Positions 8,316 through 15,215 of a stretch of 64,000 nucleotides of DNA are shown piece by piece. Below the pieces are notes generated by a model. It did no database searches, was not told where the DNA came from, and saw only the letters and a program-made list of their open reading frames with translations. How positions within the stretch are numbered: the stretch's first letter is position 1; each line of letters begins with the position of its first letter. The DNA comes from UBA4416 sp040387555. GTDB taxonomy: Bacteria > Bacteroidota > Bacteroidia > B-17B0 > Aurantibacillaceae. Made by a program: the position numbers and the translations under genes. The DNA lies in contig JAZKDO010000003.1 in the NCBI GenBank assembly GCA_040387555.1, positions 1,054,001-1,118,000 of the forward strand, read 5' to 3'.

Positions 8316-9494
8316 ATGGATACAAAAGAAGGCATTGACGCCCTTTTTCTTTATGCTACTGAAGGAATTCTGATAACTAATGACAAAGGCGAAATAATTA
8401 AAATAAATCCGAGTGCTGAAAAACTTTTTAAATATGAACCTGGTGAGCTTTCGGGAAAAAAAATAGAAGTTCTTATCCCTCAGCGTTTCTCTGCACATAA
8501 AGATCATCGCGAAAACTACAATGAACATCCGCATGCAAGATCAATGGGTGCAGGAATGAATTTATATGGGTTAAAGAAAGATGGGACAGAGGTGCCGGTT
8601 GAAATCAGTTTGAGCCCTTATTCTAATAATGACGGAAAGTTTGTAGTGGCTTTTATTGTTGATATAACTTTACGAAAACAAGCCGAGGAGCGAATGAAAA
8701 ACTATTCGACTGAATTGGAAAAGCAGGTAAAAAACAGAACTATGATTCTCGAGGAGGCTATTGAAGAACTTGAGAAAACAAAACGCGACCTTCATCACGC
8801 TTTGGATAAAGAGAAGGATCTTAATGAGTTAAAGAGTCGGTTTGTGTCGATGGCATCGCATGAATTCCGAACTCCTTTAACAACGATGATGTCATCACTT
8901 TCACTCGTGACAAAATATGGCGAGCAAAACGACAAGGTAAATCAAAGTAAACATGTTACTAAAATTAAAACATCCATTAACAACCTAACTGATATTTTAA
9001 ATGATTTCCTTTCAGTTAGTAAATTAGAAGAAGGCAAAGTAGAAAACATGCCGGAAGAAATTCAGGTGAAGAATTATATTGGGGAAGTAATCTCTGACAT
9101 GAAATCAATGGCCACTAATGGTCAGCAATTAGTTCAAACCCATACAGGAAGTGAAATTGCGAACATCGATAAGAAGTTGCTTAAGAACGTATTGTTTAAT
9201 CTTATCTCTAACGCCATCAAATTTTCGCCCGAAATCGGGATCATTGATATTTCCTGTCATGTAACACCTTCTAAATTAAAATTAATTGTAAAAGATCAAG
9301 GTATTGGTATTTCGAAAGCTGATCAACAGCATATGTTTGAACGGTTTTTCCGGGGGCATAATGCAACACATATTCAAGGGACTGGACTTGGCCTGAGCAT
9401 TGTGGCAAAATATGCTGAATTGATGAACGGATCCATTGATTTTGAAAGCGAAGAAAATAAAGGAACAATTTTTACGATGATTATACCACAATAA
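8316..9494 (+). CDS. PAS-domain sensor histidine kinase (FixL-like architecture)
   Basis: 392 residues from the ATG at 8316; a TTG eight codons upstream is less likely. Residues about 6-120 form a PAS domain, 120-170 a coiled linker, 175-240 HisKA with phospho-acceptor His182 (S-M-A-S-H-E-F-R-T-P), and the C-terminus an HATPase with N-L-I-S-N-A, D-Q-G-I-G-I and G-T-G-L-G-L-S. No membrane segment is seen, so it is a cytoplasmic sensor. The PAS has L-I-P-Q-R-F-S-A-H-K-D-H, where His61 lines up with the haem His of FixL, although many haem-free PAS domains share this motif. It is followed 15 nt later by its likely partner regulator. Confidence 0.92.
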   Translation: MDTKEGIDALFLYATEGILITNDKGEIIKINPSAEKLFKYEPGELSGKKIEVLIPQRFSAHKDHRENYNEHPHARSMGAGMNLYGLKKDGTEVPVEISLSPYSNNDGKFVVAFIVDITLRKQAEERMKNYSTELEKQVKNRTMILEEAIEELEKTKRDLHHALDKEKDLNELKSRFVSMASHEFRTPLTTMMSSLSLVTKYGEQNDKVNQSKHVTKIKTSINNLTDILNDFLSVSKLEEGKVENMPEEIQVKNYIGEVISDMKSMATNGQQLVQTHTGSEIANIDKKLLKNVLFNLISNAIKFSPEIGIIDISCHVTPSKLKLIVKDQGIGISKADQQHMFERFFRGHNATHIQGTGLGLSIVAKYAELMNGSIDFESEENKGTIFTMIIPQ

Positions 9495-9509
9495 AGAAAC
9501 ACGCATACT

Positions 9510-10571
9510 ATGAGCAAAAAAATATTGTTAATTGAAGATAACCTGGATGTTCGTGAAAACACCGCTGAGATTTTAACGCTTGCGCAATATGCAGTAGTTA
9601 CTGCTGTGAATGGCAAAGAAGGGGTGGAGAAAGCACTTTCCGAAAAGCCTGATTTAATTATTTGCGACATAATGATGCCTGTGTTGGATGGGCATGGCGC
9701 TTTACATTTGTTATCTAAGAATGAAGAGACTGCAAGTATTCCATTTATTTTTTTAACGGCCAAAGCAGAACGCGGTGATTTTCGAAAGGGTATGGAAATG
9801 GGAGCGGATGATTATTTGACTAAACCCTTTGATGATGTAGAGTTACTCAACGCTATTGAAAGCCGTTTAAAGAAGAATGATATTTTGAAAAAAGAGTTTA
9901 CTAAAAATTTTGCCGGGATTGACGATTTTATTAATGAAGCCAAAGGAATTGAATCACTTAAGAAATTATCGGAAGAACGAGATGTCAGAACCTACAAAAA
10001 GAAAGATGATATATACAAAGTGGGCGGGTACCCGAAAGGCATTTACTTTGTCAATAAAGGTAAAGTAAAGATTTTTCAAACGAATGAACTAGGAAAGGAA
10101 CTTATCACGGAACTTCATAAAGAGGGGGATTTTTTTGGGTACTTATCTTTATTGCAGGATGAAAAATACACCAGCTCGGCAACAGCCATGGAGGATTCAG
10201 AAATTTTCATAATTCCGAAAGACGATTTCTTTTCGCTGATTTATAAAAACTCTGAAGTATCTAAACGGTTCATAGAAATTTTATCGAACAATCTGCGGGA
10301 TAAAGAAAAGCAATTGGTAAAGCTCGCTTACAATTCTGTAAGAAAACGTGTAGCCGAGGCTTTGGTAAAATTATCGGATAAATATAAAAAAGAAGGGGAT
10401 GAAAAATTCCGCATGAGCGTTTCAAGAGAAGATCTTGCGAATATGGTTGGAACGGCAACAGAGACCGTGATTCGTACCTTGAGTGATTTTAAAGAAGATA
10501 AGTTAATTGAAATTTCAGGAGGAACCATTGCTATCCTAAATTACGATAAGCTCTCTAAAATGAAGAACTAA
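9510..10571 (+). CDS. Response regulator fused to a Crp/Fnr-type transcription factor
   Basis: 353 residues in three parts: a CheY-like receiver (1-125; Asp53 phospho-acceptor in I-C-D-I-M-M-P, Thr83, Lys105), a cyclic-nucleotide-binding-fold domain (about 150-270), and a Crp-family winged helix (about 275-350). The recognition helix reads T-E-T-V-I-R-T-L (Glu318, Arg322); Glu and Arg at this spacing are what FNR/CRP use to read the TGA half-site. No Cys cluster for an Fe-S centre is visible, so control is probably by phosphorylation from the upstream kinase rather than direct oxygen sensing. In effect FixJ and FixK are in one chain. The kinase stop is 15 nt upstream. Confidence 0.93.
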   Translation: MSKKILLIEDNLDVRENTAEILTLAQYAVVTAVNGKEGVEKALSEKPDLIICDIMMPVLDGHGALHLLSKNEETASIPFIFLTAKAERGDFRKGMEMGADDYLTKPFDDVELLNAIESRLKKNDILKKEFTKNFAGIDDFINEAKGIESLKKLSEERDVRTYKKKDDIYKVGGYPKGIYFVNKGKVKIFQTNELGKELITELHKEGDFFGYLSLLQDEKYTSSATAMEDSEIFIIPKDDFFSLIYKNSEVSKRFIEILSNNLRDKEKQLVKLAYNSVRKRVAEALVKLSDKYKKEGDEKFRMSVSREDLANMVGTATETVIRTLSDFKEDKLIEISGGTIAILNYDKLSKMKN

Positions 10572-10666
10572 TTTAATTTTGTTAATTTATAATCATTCTT
10601 TTAACTCTTGGATTTTTTCCGGAGTTTTTTTGTTTGATGAAAGTTATTATTCCATTTCTTCTAAAC

Positions 10667-10678
10667 TGACAAAAGTCA
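10667..10678. promoter_or_regulatory. Perfect FNR-like palindrome upstream of the 10770 membrane protein gene
   Basis: TGACAAAAGTCA, an exact inverted repeat of TGAC with a 4-nt spacer. It lies 46 nt upstream of a good -7 box at 10724 and 92 nt upstream of the ATG at 10770. This is activator-site geometry, centred roughly 65 nt before the expected transcription start. It has the same pattern as the boxes at 5724 and 8224. Confidence 0.55.
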
Positions 10679-10723
10679 TGCGTAAAACTGATTCCGCTCA
10701 TTTCTACACCTCCATACTCTCTG

Positions 10724-10731
10724 TAATTTTG
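10724..10731 (+). promoter_or_regulatory. Bacteroidota -7 promoter box (TAATTTTG)
   Basis: Matches the TAnnTTTG consensus recognised by the Bacteroidota primary sigma factor. It lies 38 nt before the ATG at 10770 and has no clear TTG element at -33, which would fit dependence on an activator bound at the palindrome at 10667-10678. Confidence 0.5.
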
Positions 10732-10769
10732 TATCATCATTTAATATTAATATAAATACAATAACAACC

Positions 10770-11105
10770 ATGGAAACTTCAATTAAATCAAATCAAACAA
10801 GTTGTGCTATCAGAACAGAAAAATCAACTGCAAATACCAATGAAGCTAAAAATTCTATTACTGCATTTTGGAGTAAAATGGAATTCAATCGTTTTGGTAT
10901 TATCTCCATGTTGGTAGTGTTTATAGGATGTTTGGGCGGTGCAGCAGCGGCGTATGGTGCGCAGGACGACACAATAAAATTGGCTTTAATCGCTTTTCCA
11001 ACCATCATTAGTTTAGCGCTTGTATTAGCGGTTGCTCCTATGAGGGTTATTCTTTATTTAAGTGGTGTTGCAGTGCTGCTTGACCTCATTATCCTTATTT
11101 TTTAA
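10770..11105 (+). CDS. Small membrane protein of unknown function
   Basis: 111 residues. A polar N-terminus (1-40) is followed by about three hydrophobic segments: roughly 45-67 (G-I-I-S-M-L-V-V-F-I-G-C-L-G-G), 73-90 and 94-111, the last running to the C-terminus. No family is recognised. The promoter region carries the best of the three FNR-like palindromes plus a -7 box, so I infer expression under low oxygen through the adjacent receiver-Crp/Fnr regulator. It is followed after 50 nt by the 11156 gene on the same strand, probably co-transcribed. Confidence 0.75.
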   Translation: METSIKSNQTSCAIRTEKSTANTNEAKNSITAFWSKMEFNRFGIISMLVVFIGCLGGAAAAYGAQDDTIKLALIAFPTIISLALVLAVAPMRVILYLSGVAVLLDLIILIF

Positions 11106-11155
11106 TCCTAGTTATATTGATTGATAATGCGCATATTAAAGATTAATAACACAAC

Positions 11156-11530
11156 ATGAAAATAACAATCAATGATGATCGGAAGATATTTACCATACAA
11201 GACGAATTCAATACACTTTTTCCTTATTTAAAACTTGAATTCTTTTCAAAACATCATAAGCCGTGCGGATCATCGGCTAAAAATCTTGTTAAACAAAATA
11301 GCGTTACACTTGGAGAGTTCAGGACAGAACATCATATGGGCGAAATTACCATTGTACCTGAAATGAAAGTTTCTGACCTGGAACAGAATTTTGGAAATAT
11401 TTATGGGTTAGGGGTTCAGGTATTCAGGAAATCAGGTAAGTTATGGTTAGAAACTACAGTAACCGATAACTGGACATTAGCAGAGCAAAATAAACAAGGC
11501 GAGGAATTAAGTAATTTTGACGTAAAATAA
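11156..11530 (+). CDS. Conserved hypothetical protein (cytoplasmic, 124 aa)
   Basis: A soluble 124-residue protein with no signal peptide or membrane segment. It starts M-K-I-T-I-N-D-D-R-K and contains F-F-S-K-H-H-K-P-C-G-S-S and V-F-R-K-S-G-K-L-W-L-E-T-T. I do not recognise a named domain. A compact alpha/beta fold is suggested by alternating hydrophobic strands. It follows the 10770 membrane protein in the same direction, downstream of the FNR-like box, and ends immediately before the convergent 11531 gene, whose last base is adjacent. Confidence 0.75.
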   Translation: MKITINDDRKIFTIQDEFNTLFPYLKLEFFSKHHKPCGSSAKNLVKQNSVTLGEFRTEHHMGEITIVPEMKVSDLEQNFGNIYGLGVQVFRKSGKLWLETTVTDNWTLAEQNKQGEELSNFDVK

Positions 11531-11725
11531 TTATTCTGATTTTTTATGTTGAGAAATAACGAGATCAATAGCGTTGGAATCGCCAGTTATATAAATTGAT
11601 CTTCCACACATTGCGCAAACTTTTTCGCCTGTGTGTTGAGACATTGTTAGGACAGGATGAATGCAATTTTCAGTTTTGTTAATTTGTAGGAGTATGAGGT
11701 CTCCTAATTTATGCAATCGTTTCAT
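11531..11725 (-). CDS. Small zinc-ribbon-like protein (paralogue of 12371-12523)
   Basis: 64 residues starting at an ATG at 11725. The core reads N-C-I-H-P-V-L then K-V-C-A-M-C-G-R-S-I-Y: a Cys-x-His pair about 14 residues before a CxxCGR pair, which could bind one metal ion. The same pattern (N-C-F-H then K-V-C-I-S-C-G-R-V-I-Y) is encoded at 12371-12523 on the other strand, 650 nt away, so the two are paralogues. Function is unknown. It converges on the 11156 gene with no gap. Confidence 0.65.
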   Translation of the reverse strand: MKRLHKLGDLILLQINKTENCIHPVLTMSQHTGEKVCAMCGRSIYITGDSNAIDLVISQHKKSE

Positions 11726-11863
11726 CTTGTTATTGTTTATAGCAAAAATAACGTATCAAATGCTCCTCGGCTTGAAATTAAGTTGAGGATGATAATTTGA
11801 TAGCTATTAACGTCTATTCGATTCGTGAAATTTAGGGAAAAGGTATTTTAATATAAATATTTC

Positions 11864-12100
11864 CTAATTATTGTATATGTGAATGATACCTCCCTGGTTT
11901 TCTACATCACCCGTTACTATTCCATGAACAAACACTAAAGAACCTTTTTTTAGTACGATGTCACCTACCTTGCCAAATAGCCGAACGGTAATGTTTTCTT
12001 CGAGAACTACCTTATCGCACTGGATGCTATTAAACTGGCTGTTTTCCGTAATATGAATAAGCCCTGTTACTTGTTGTGGTATCAATTTTAATTCGCTCAT
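11864..12100 (-). CDS. Small bactofilin-like repeat protein (paralogue of 50525-50749)
   Basis: 78 residues from the ATG at 12100; the frame extends four codons further to a TTG. The protein has short strands with regularly spaced turns, e.g. V-V-L-E-E-N-I-T-V-R-L-F-G, D-I-V-L-K-K-G-S and Q-G-G-I-I-H-I-Y, as in bactofilin or polymer-forming solenoids but only about three coils long. A clear paralogue sits at 50525-50749 (V-V-I-E-E-N-I-K-A-R-I-Y-G and N-G-G-E-I-E-V-Y). No signal peptide is seen. Function is unknown; the fold call is inference. Confidence 0.65.
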   Translation of the reverse strand: MSELKLIPQQVTGLIHITENSQFNSIQCDKVVLEENITVRLFGKVGDIVLKKGSLVFVHGIVTGDVENQGGIIHIYNN

Positions 12101-12370
12101 AATAGGGTGCAATATTACATTTCACCCCTTGGTACTGACTTACATAAATCTTTGTTTATTCAATCCTTTGTCAACATAGAATTGTTTGCTCTTTTAACGG
12201 AAATGAGTAAAACTTGATAAGGGTAAACATTAAAACTACAATCCATCAAGGAAATATTACCTTGCAGCTACTGTAAAATATGCTGGTTTTAACGATAGTA
12301 AATAATTCTTTGCCCATTAATTAATTCTGATTGAAATATTTGGTTGTAAATTGTTTCAAAATTAAGTATC

Positions 12371-12523
12371 ATGAAAGTAATATTCCAAAATAAAGACCAA
12401 GAAGCAAGCATTAAGTTGATCAAAGATGAAAATTGTTTTCATGAGTATTTAAAAACAAATATGAAAACAAAAGACAAGGTCTGCATCTCGTGCGGAAGAG
12501 TAATTTATTTAAGTTCTAAATAA
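12371..12523 (+). CDS. Small zinc-ribbon-like protein, 50 aa (paralogue of 11531-11725)
   Basis: Found by translating the gap: ATG at 12371, 50 codons, TAA at 12521-12523. The C-terminal half, N-C-F-H-E-Y-L then K-V-C-I-S-C-G-R-V-I-Y-L, shares its Cys/His spacing and flanking residues with the 64-residue protein at 11531-11725. The likely metal ligands are the Cys and His of C-F-H and the two Cys of C-I-S-C-G-R. The 12547 gene starts 23 nt downstream on the same strand, so the two may form a unit. Confidence 0.6.
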   Translation: MKVIFQNKDQEASIKLIKDENCFHEYLKTNMKTKDKVCISCGRVIYLSSK

Positions 12524-12546
12524 TATAGCAAAGTCTGAAATTTTTA

Positions 12547-12810
12547 ATGGCTCTCAATGTTAATATATTTAATTCGTTTAGCCTTGACGATAGAATGGAT
12601 ATTGTTAGGCGACATGGAGAGTTTATTTCTAAAATTAAGTATTTTGGTTTTTATATTAATCTTTATGTGGTGGATCAGGTTTTTATAGAAGTATATTATA
12701 ATCTGCACTCTTCAATTGTTCAATATGTTGAAGTTCTCGATCCCGAGGAAGATCGTATGAATCTTTTTACCATGATGGTGGACTTATCTGATCTCTTTAA
12801 AAGAAATTAA
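12547..12810 (+). CDS. Small conserved protein of unknown function (paralogue of 27142-27393)
   Basis: 87 residues with no signal peptide. It shares a pattern with the product of 27142-27393: a helical R-M-(D/E)-(I/Y)-V start, then I-x-x-Y-x-x-x-I-x-L-Y-x-V, F-Y/F-I-E-x-x-(Y/F), and a terminal L-D-P-(E/D)-(E/D)-x-R-M-x-L followed by V-D-(L/I)-S-(D/E)-L. The conserved L-D-P-D/E motif and the alternating aromatic strands suggest a small alpha/beta protein. No named family is recognised. It lies 23 nt after the 12371 zinc-ribbon gene. Confidence 0.65.
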   Translation: MALNVNIFNSFSLDDRMDIVRRHGEFISKIKYFGFYINLYVVDQVFIEVYYNLHSSIVQYVEVLDPEEDRMNLFTMMVDLSDLFKRN

Positions 12811-13151
12811 TTATTTTGATTTAGGTTAACATTTATTTCATCCAATCGCTTTAACTTTTAAAATTTACCTTTTCAGAATTTGTAGTTTACTTAACCGAAT
12901 TTTAGGGTTGAAACAAAGTCGAAATTTTTACAAAGCCAACCTAAGAGCGTTTTCTAACGTTTATGGTTTTTGTTAATCAAATTTAGTTATCATTTTTGGT
13001 GAATATTAAATCGTCCTGATATACAGCCGGTTATGATTTTAAGGAGAATGTTATTAAGATCTTAATAACAAAAATTCAGATTAATCGATTTTATATACAT
13101 TCTTAACGACTTTATAGCAGTTTTAAACAAATATGTGCTTACATAAATCAA
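12811..13151. other. 341-nt intergenic region
   Basis: No open frame of note. AT-rich sequence containing a long perfect palindrome at 13049-13070 about 80 nt before the next gene; nothing else recognisable. Confidence 0.5.
13049..13070. promoter_or_regulatory. 22-bp perfect palindrome, possible operator
   Basis: Half-site TGTTATTAAGA is followed directly by its reverse complement, giving a 22-bp inverted repeat with no spacer. A terminator would need a loop and a T-run, and neither is present, so a dimeric repressor or activator site is more likely. It lies 82 nt upstream of the ATG at 13152. Confidence 0.4.
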
Positions 13152-13628
13152 ATGTTGCATAATTTTATGGTAGAAATACAATTAAATACCAAAAACATGA
13201 CAGCATTTACATTGCCGTTAGCTGATGGCAAACCCGTAGAAATTATCGATTTTAAAGTTGATTTTCTTATGTCACCCCCGGAAATAAGGGAAGAGATTAC
13301 CTATTCCTTTGATAAATACCTTACCACTCAGAATAATGGCATTGAAGTGGCTTACAAAGATGCTATTTTGGAAGAAGGAAAATTGAATATTTATGTTTGT
13401 AAATTTAATGCAGGAAGATATCGTTTGCATATTTTTGGAAAAATAAAAGGAAAGGATTTTAAAATTGATAAAGCCCTTAACGATACATCTTTTAATTGCA
13501 GAGGAATATCACGCGATAGAATCAAATATATTTTGCTAAGCAGTCGTAATATTCTTAAAAAATACTATTTAACAGATAATCTTAAAAGCATTGAGAATCA
13601 CCTTCAGGCTTTTCTCATTGCTACTTAA
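13152..13628 (+). CDS. Hypothetical cytoplasmic protein (158 aa)
   Basis: No recognised domain. The first half is strand-rich (M-V-E-I-Q-L-N-T-K-N, I-I-D-F-K-V-D-F-L-M-S-P-P-E-I). The C-terminal part is helical and basic (R-G-I-S-R-D-R-I-K-Y-I-L-L-S-S-R-N-I-L-K-K-Y-Y). There is no signal peptide. Translation may start at the ATG at 13152 or at a second ATG five codons later. The 22-bp palindrome upstream suggests its own regulation. It converges on the DUF4142 gene, with a 56-nt AT-rich gap. Confidence 0.7.
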   Translation: MLHNFMVEIQLNTKNMTAFTLPLADGKPVEIIDFKVDFLMSPPEIREEITYSFDKYLTTQNNGIEVAYKDAILEEGKLNIYVCKFNAGRYRLHIFGKIKGKDFKIDKALNDTSFNCRGISRDRIKYILLSSRNILKKYYLTDNLKSIENHLQAFLIAT

Positions 13629-13684
13629 ATCAAAAAAGAGTATCCTCCGCAGATATTTTTCTTTACTAATTTATTTTAAACTTT

Positions 13685-14188
13685 TTATTTATTTTCTTTG
13701 ATGACTTTACAAGCATCTTTTGCCATATTTTTATGACTTTCAAGCATGGGGACATTGTTTGCAGCCCATGTTTTAAGATCTGCATCTCCACCTTTTTTTG
13801 CCTCTTTTTTGAATTTGCAAATCTCTTTTTTGTGATCCGTCTTCATACACTTAGTGTATGCTTTATCAAATTTTTCGCCGTCTGTTTTAGATATTTTTTC
13901 AAAATACATCATTGCGTTGTCCGTTAACGTATTAGGAGCACTTATTCCTTTTTTTAACGCAAGTTCCCTCAGTTCTTTATTGGATTTTGTATGGTCCTCA
14001 ACAATTGTTTTGGCTAGAAGTTTAATTTGAGGTGATGAGCTTTTGATTAGAGCCACTTCAGATAGTTTTACTTCGTACAAGCCACCTTCTATAGTTTCTT
14101 TTACAAATTTTTTATCTCTGTCATTAACCTGAGCATGTGTTATAAGAGTTGAAACTGATAACCCTATAAATAGAATGATTGCTTTCAT
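13685..14188 (-). CDS. DUF4142 family exported protein (ferritin-like fold)
   Basis: 167 residues with a Sec signal peptide (MKAIILFIGLSVSTLITHAQ, cleavage after about residue 20). The mature part matches DUF4142: E-G-G-L-Y-E-V-K-L-S-E-V-A, then A-K-T-I-V-E-D-H-T-K-S-N-K-E-L, then a third and fourth helix. The family is predicted to be a four-helix ferritin-like bundle in the periplasm or outer envelope and is often found near stress genes; no enzymatic role is established. The copy here has additional Lys-rich segments and Cys residues (M-K-T-D-H-K-K-E-I-C-K) not usual for the family. Confidence 0.85.
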   Translation of the reverse strand: MKAIILFIGLSVSTLITHAQVNDRDKKFVKETIEGGLYEVKLSEVALIKSSSPQIKLLAKTIVEDHTKSNKELRELALKKGISAPNTLTDNAMMYFEKISKTDGEKFDKAYTKCMKTDHKKEICKFKKEAKKGGDADLKTWAANNVPMLESHKNMAKDACKVIKENK

Positions 14189-14203
14189 ATATTTAATTTT
14201 TTA

Positions 14204-14239
14204 AAACTAAAAAGGAAACTTGCGTTTCCTTTTTAGTTT
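14204..14239 (-). terminator. Strong intrinsic terminator for the 14248-14931 gene
   Basis: A 16-bp perfect stem (half AAACTAAAAAGGAAAC) with a 4-nt loop. It lies 9 nt past the stop of the PepSY-like gene and before the DUF4142 start, so the two minus-strand genes are probably separate transcripts. Confidence 0.75.
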
Positions 14240-14247
14240 GCATTTAA

Positions 14248-14931
14248 TTATTTTACATTCTTTTTCTCTTCTGCTTTTCCTGCTTTACCAGGATAGTATT
14301 TTCCGTCTTTGTCAAACCAGATTGTACCATTTTTTCCTTTGGTGTAAAACCATTTGGTTCCTTTTCCATCATCAGTAGACCACACCTTGTAACCTTCATT
14401 TGGGAAGTTTTTTGAATGATAATCACCAATAGAGGAAGGATAATTTGTTCCATCAGAACTCAATTCATTATCCGTGCGAATGATGTTTCCGTTTTTGTCG
14501 TATACAACGTTTCTATTTATGTTTGTACTGTTATCCATAAATTCTCCTGAATAATTTTCGCCATCCATTCTCCATTTTACATCCATTCCAGGATTTTCGG
14601 AATTGAATTTATCACTGATAGTTGATGGAGGGGTAACAGTGTTCATTGAACCTGTTTCATCAGTTCCACCGCTTTGACGCATTCCTTTTTGTTGATTGGT
14701 TTGATTTCCCTTTTGTGTTCCTTTTTGAGTGCCATTTTGTTGGTTGCCATCCTGTGTGTTACCATTTTGTTGGCTACCATTTTGATCTGTAGTTTGTTTT
14801 GTATTTTTTTTAGTACCATTTTGCTCTGTTCCTTTTGTGTCAGTTCCTTTTTTATTTTCAGGACTGGTTGTTTGAGCATTTAGACCATTCATACTTAATG
14901 CGATACCTAAAATCAGAAGTTGCTTTTTCAT
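14248..14931 (-). CDS. Secreted protein with Gln/Asn/Thr-rich linker and PepSY-like C-terminal domain
   Basis: 227 residues. A signal peptide (MKKQLLILGIALSMNGLNAQ) precedes a low-complexity stretch (about 21-95) built from Asn-Gly, Gln-Asn-Gly and Gln-Lys-Gly units with almost no hydrophobic residues. A globular domain follows (about 100-215: F-N-S-E-N-P-G-M-D-V-K-W, V-V-Y-D-K-N-G-N-I-I-R, Y-P-S-S-I-G-D-Y-H) resembling PepSY-like or beta-lactamase-inhibitor-like domains of Bacteroidota. The tail is basic. Probably periplasmic or surface exposed; function unknown. Internal short repeats make the linker prone to length change. Confidence 0.75.
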   Translation of the reverse strand: MKKQLLILGIALSMNGLNAQTTSPENKKGTDTKGTEQNGTKKNTKQTTDQNGSQQNGNTQDGNQQNGTQKGTQKGNQTNQQKGMRQSGGTDETGSMNTVTPPSTISDKFNSENPGMDVKWRMDGENYSGEFMDNSTNINRNVVYDKNGNIIRTDNELSSDGTNYPSSIGDYHSKNFPNEGYKVWSTDDGKGTKWFYTKGKNGTIWFDKDGKYYPGKAGKAEEKKNVK

Positions 14932-15215
14932 AATATGTTTTTTTAGTTTTTTAATATAGATTGATTGAATGCAAAGTTGCTTTATCAGAAAGCAAAAAGT
15001 ATTATACTGTTCTCTAAATAGATTATATAAATTTATGGTTGATGAGAAATTTTGGTTCCTATAAACAATTATTTAGTTTTCAATCAAAGAGTGAAAAGTA
15101 TGCTTTAAGATAAACTGTAAAAATCCAAAGGTTTTTTGTTTTTTGCACTAGAAACTCCTGCCTGATCGAAAATGCAAAACTACTTGATCCTTCTACTTGT
15201 ATTTTTATAGCAGTG

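Noticed and set aside
8256..8534. Minus-strand frame over the kinase start
   Set aside because: Shadow of the sensor kinase; no coding features.
12113..12370. Near-matches to the FNR-like box (TGACTTACATAA and TGATAAGGGTAA)
   Set aside because: Right half-sites do not match RTCA.
14674..14883. Antisense frame across the Gln/Asn-rich linker encoding a Leu/Ile/Cys-rich peptide
   Set aside because: It is the complement of the low-complexity repeat; hydrophobicity arises from the sense Gln/Asn/Lys codons.
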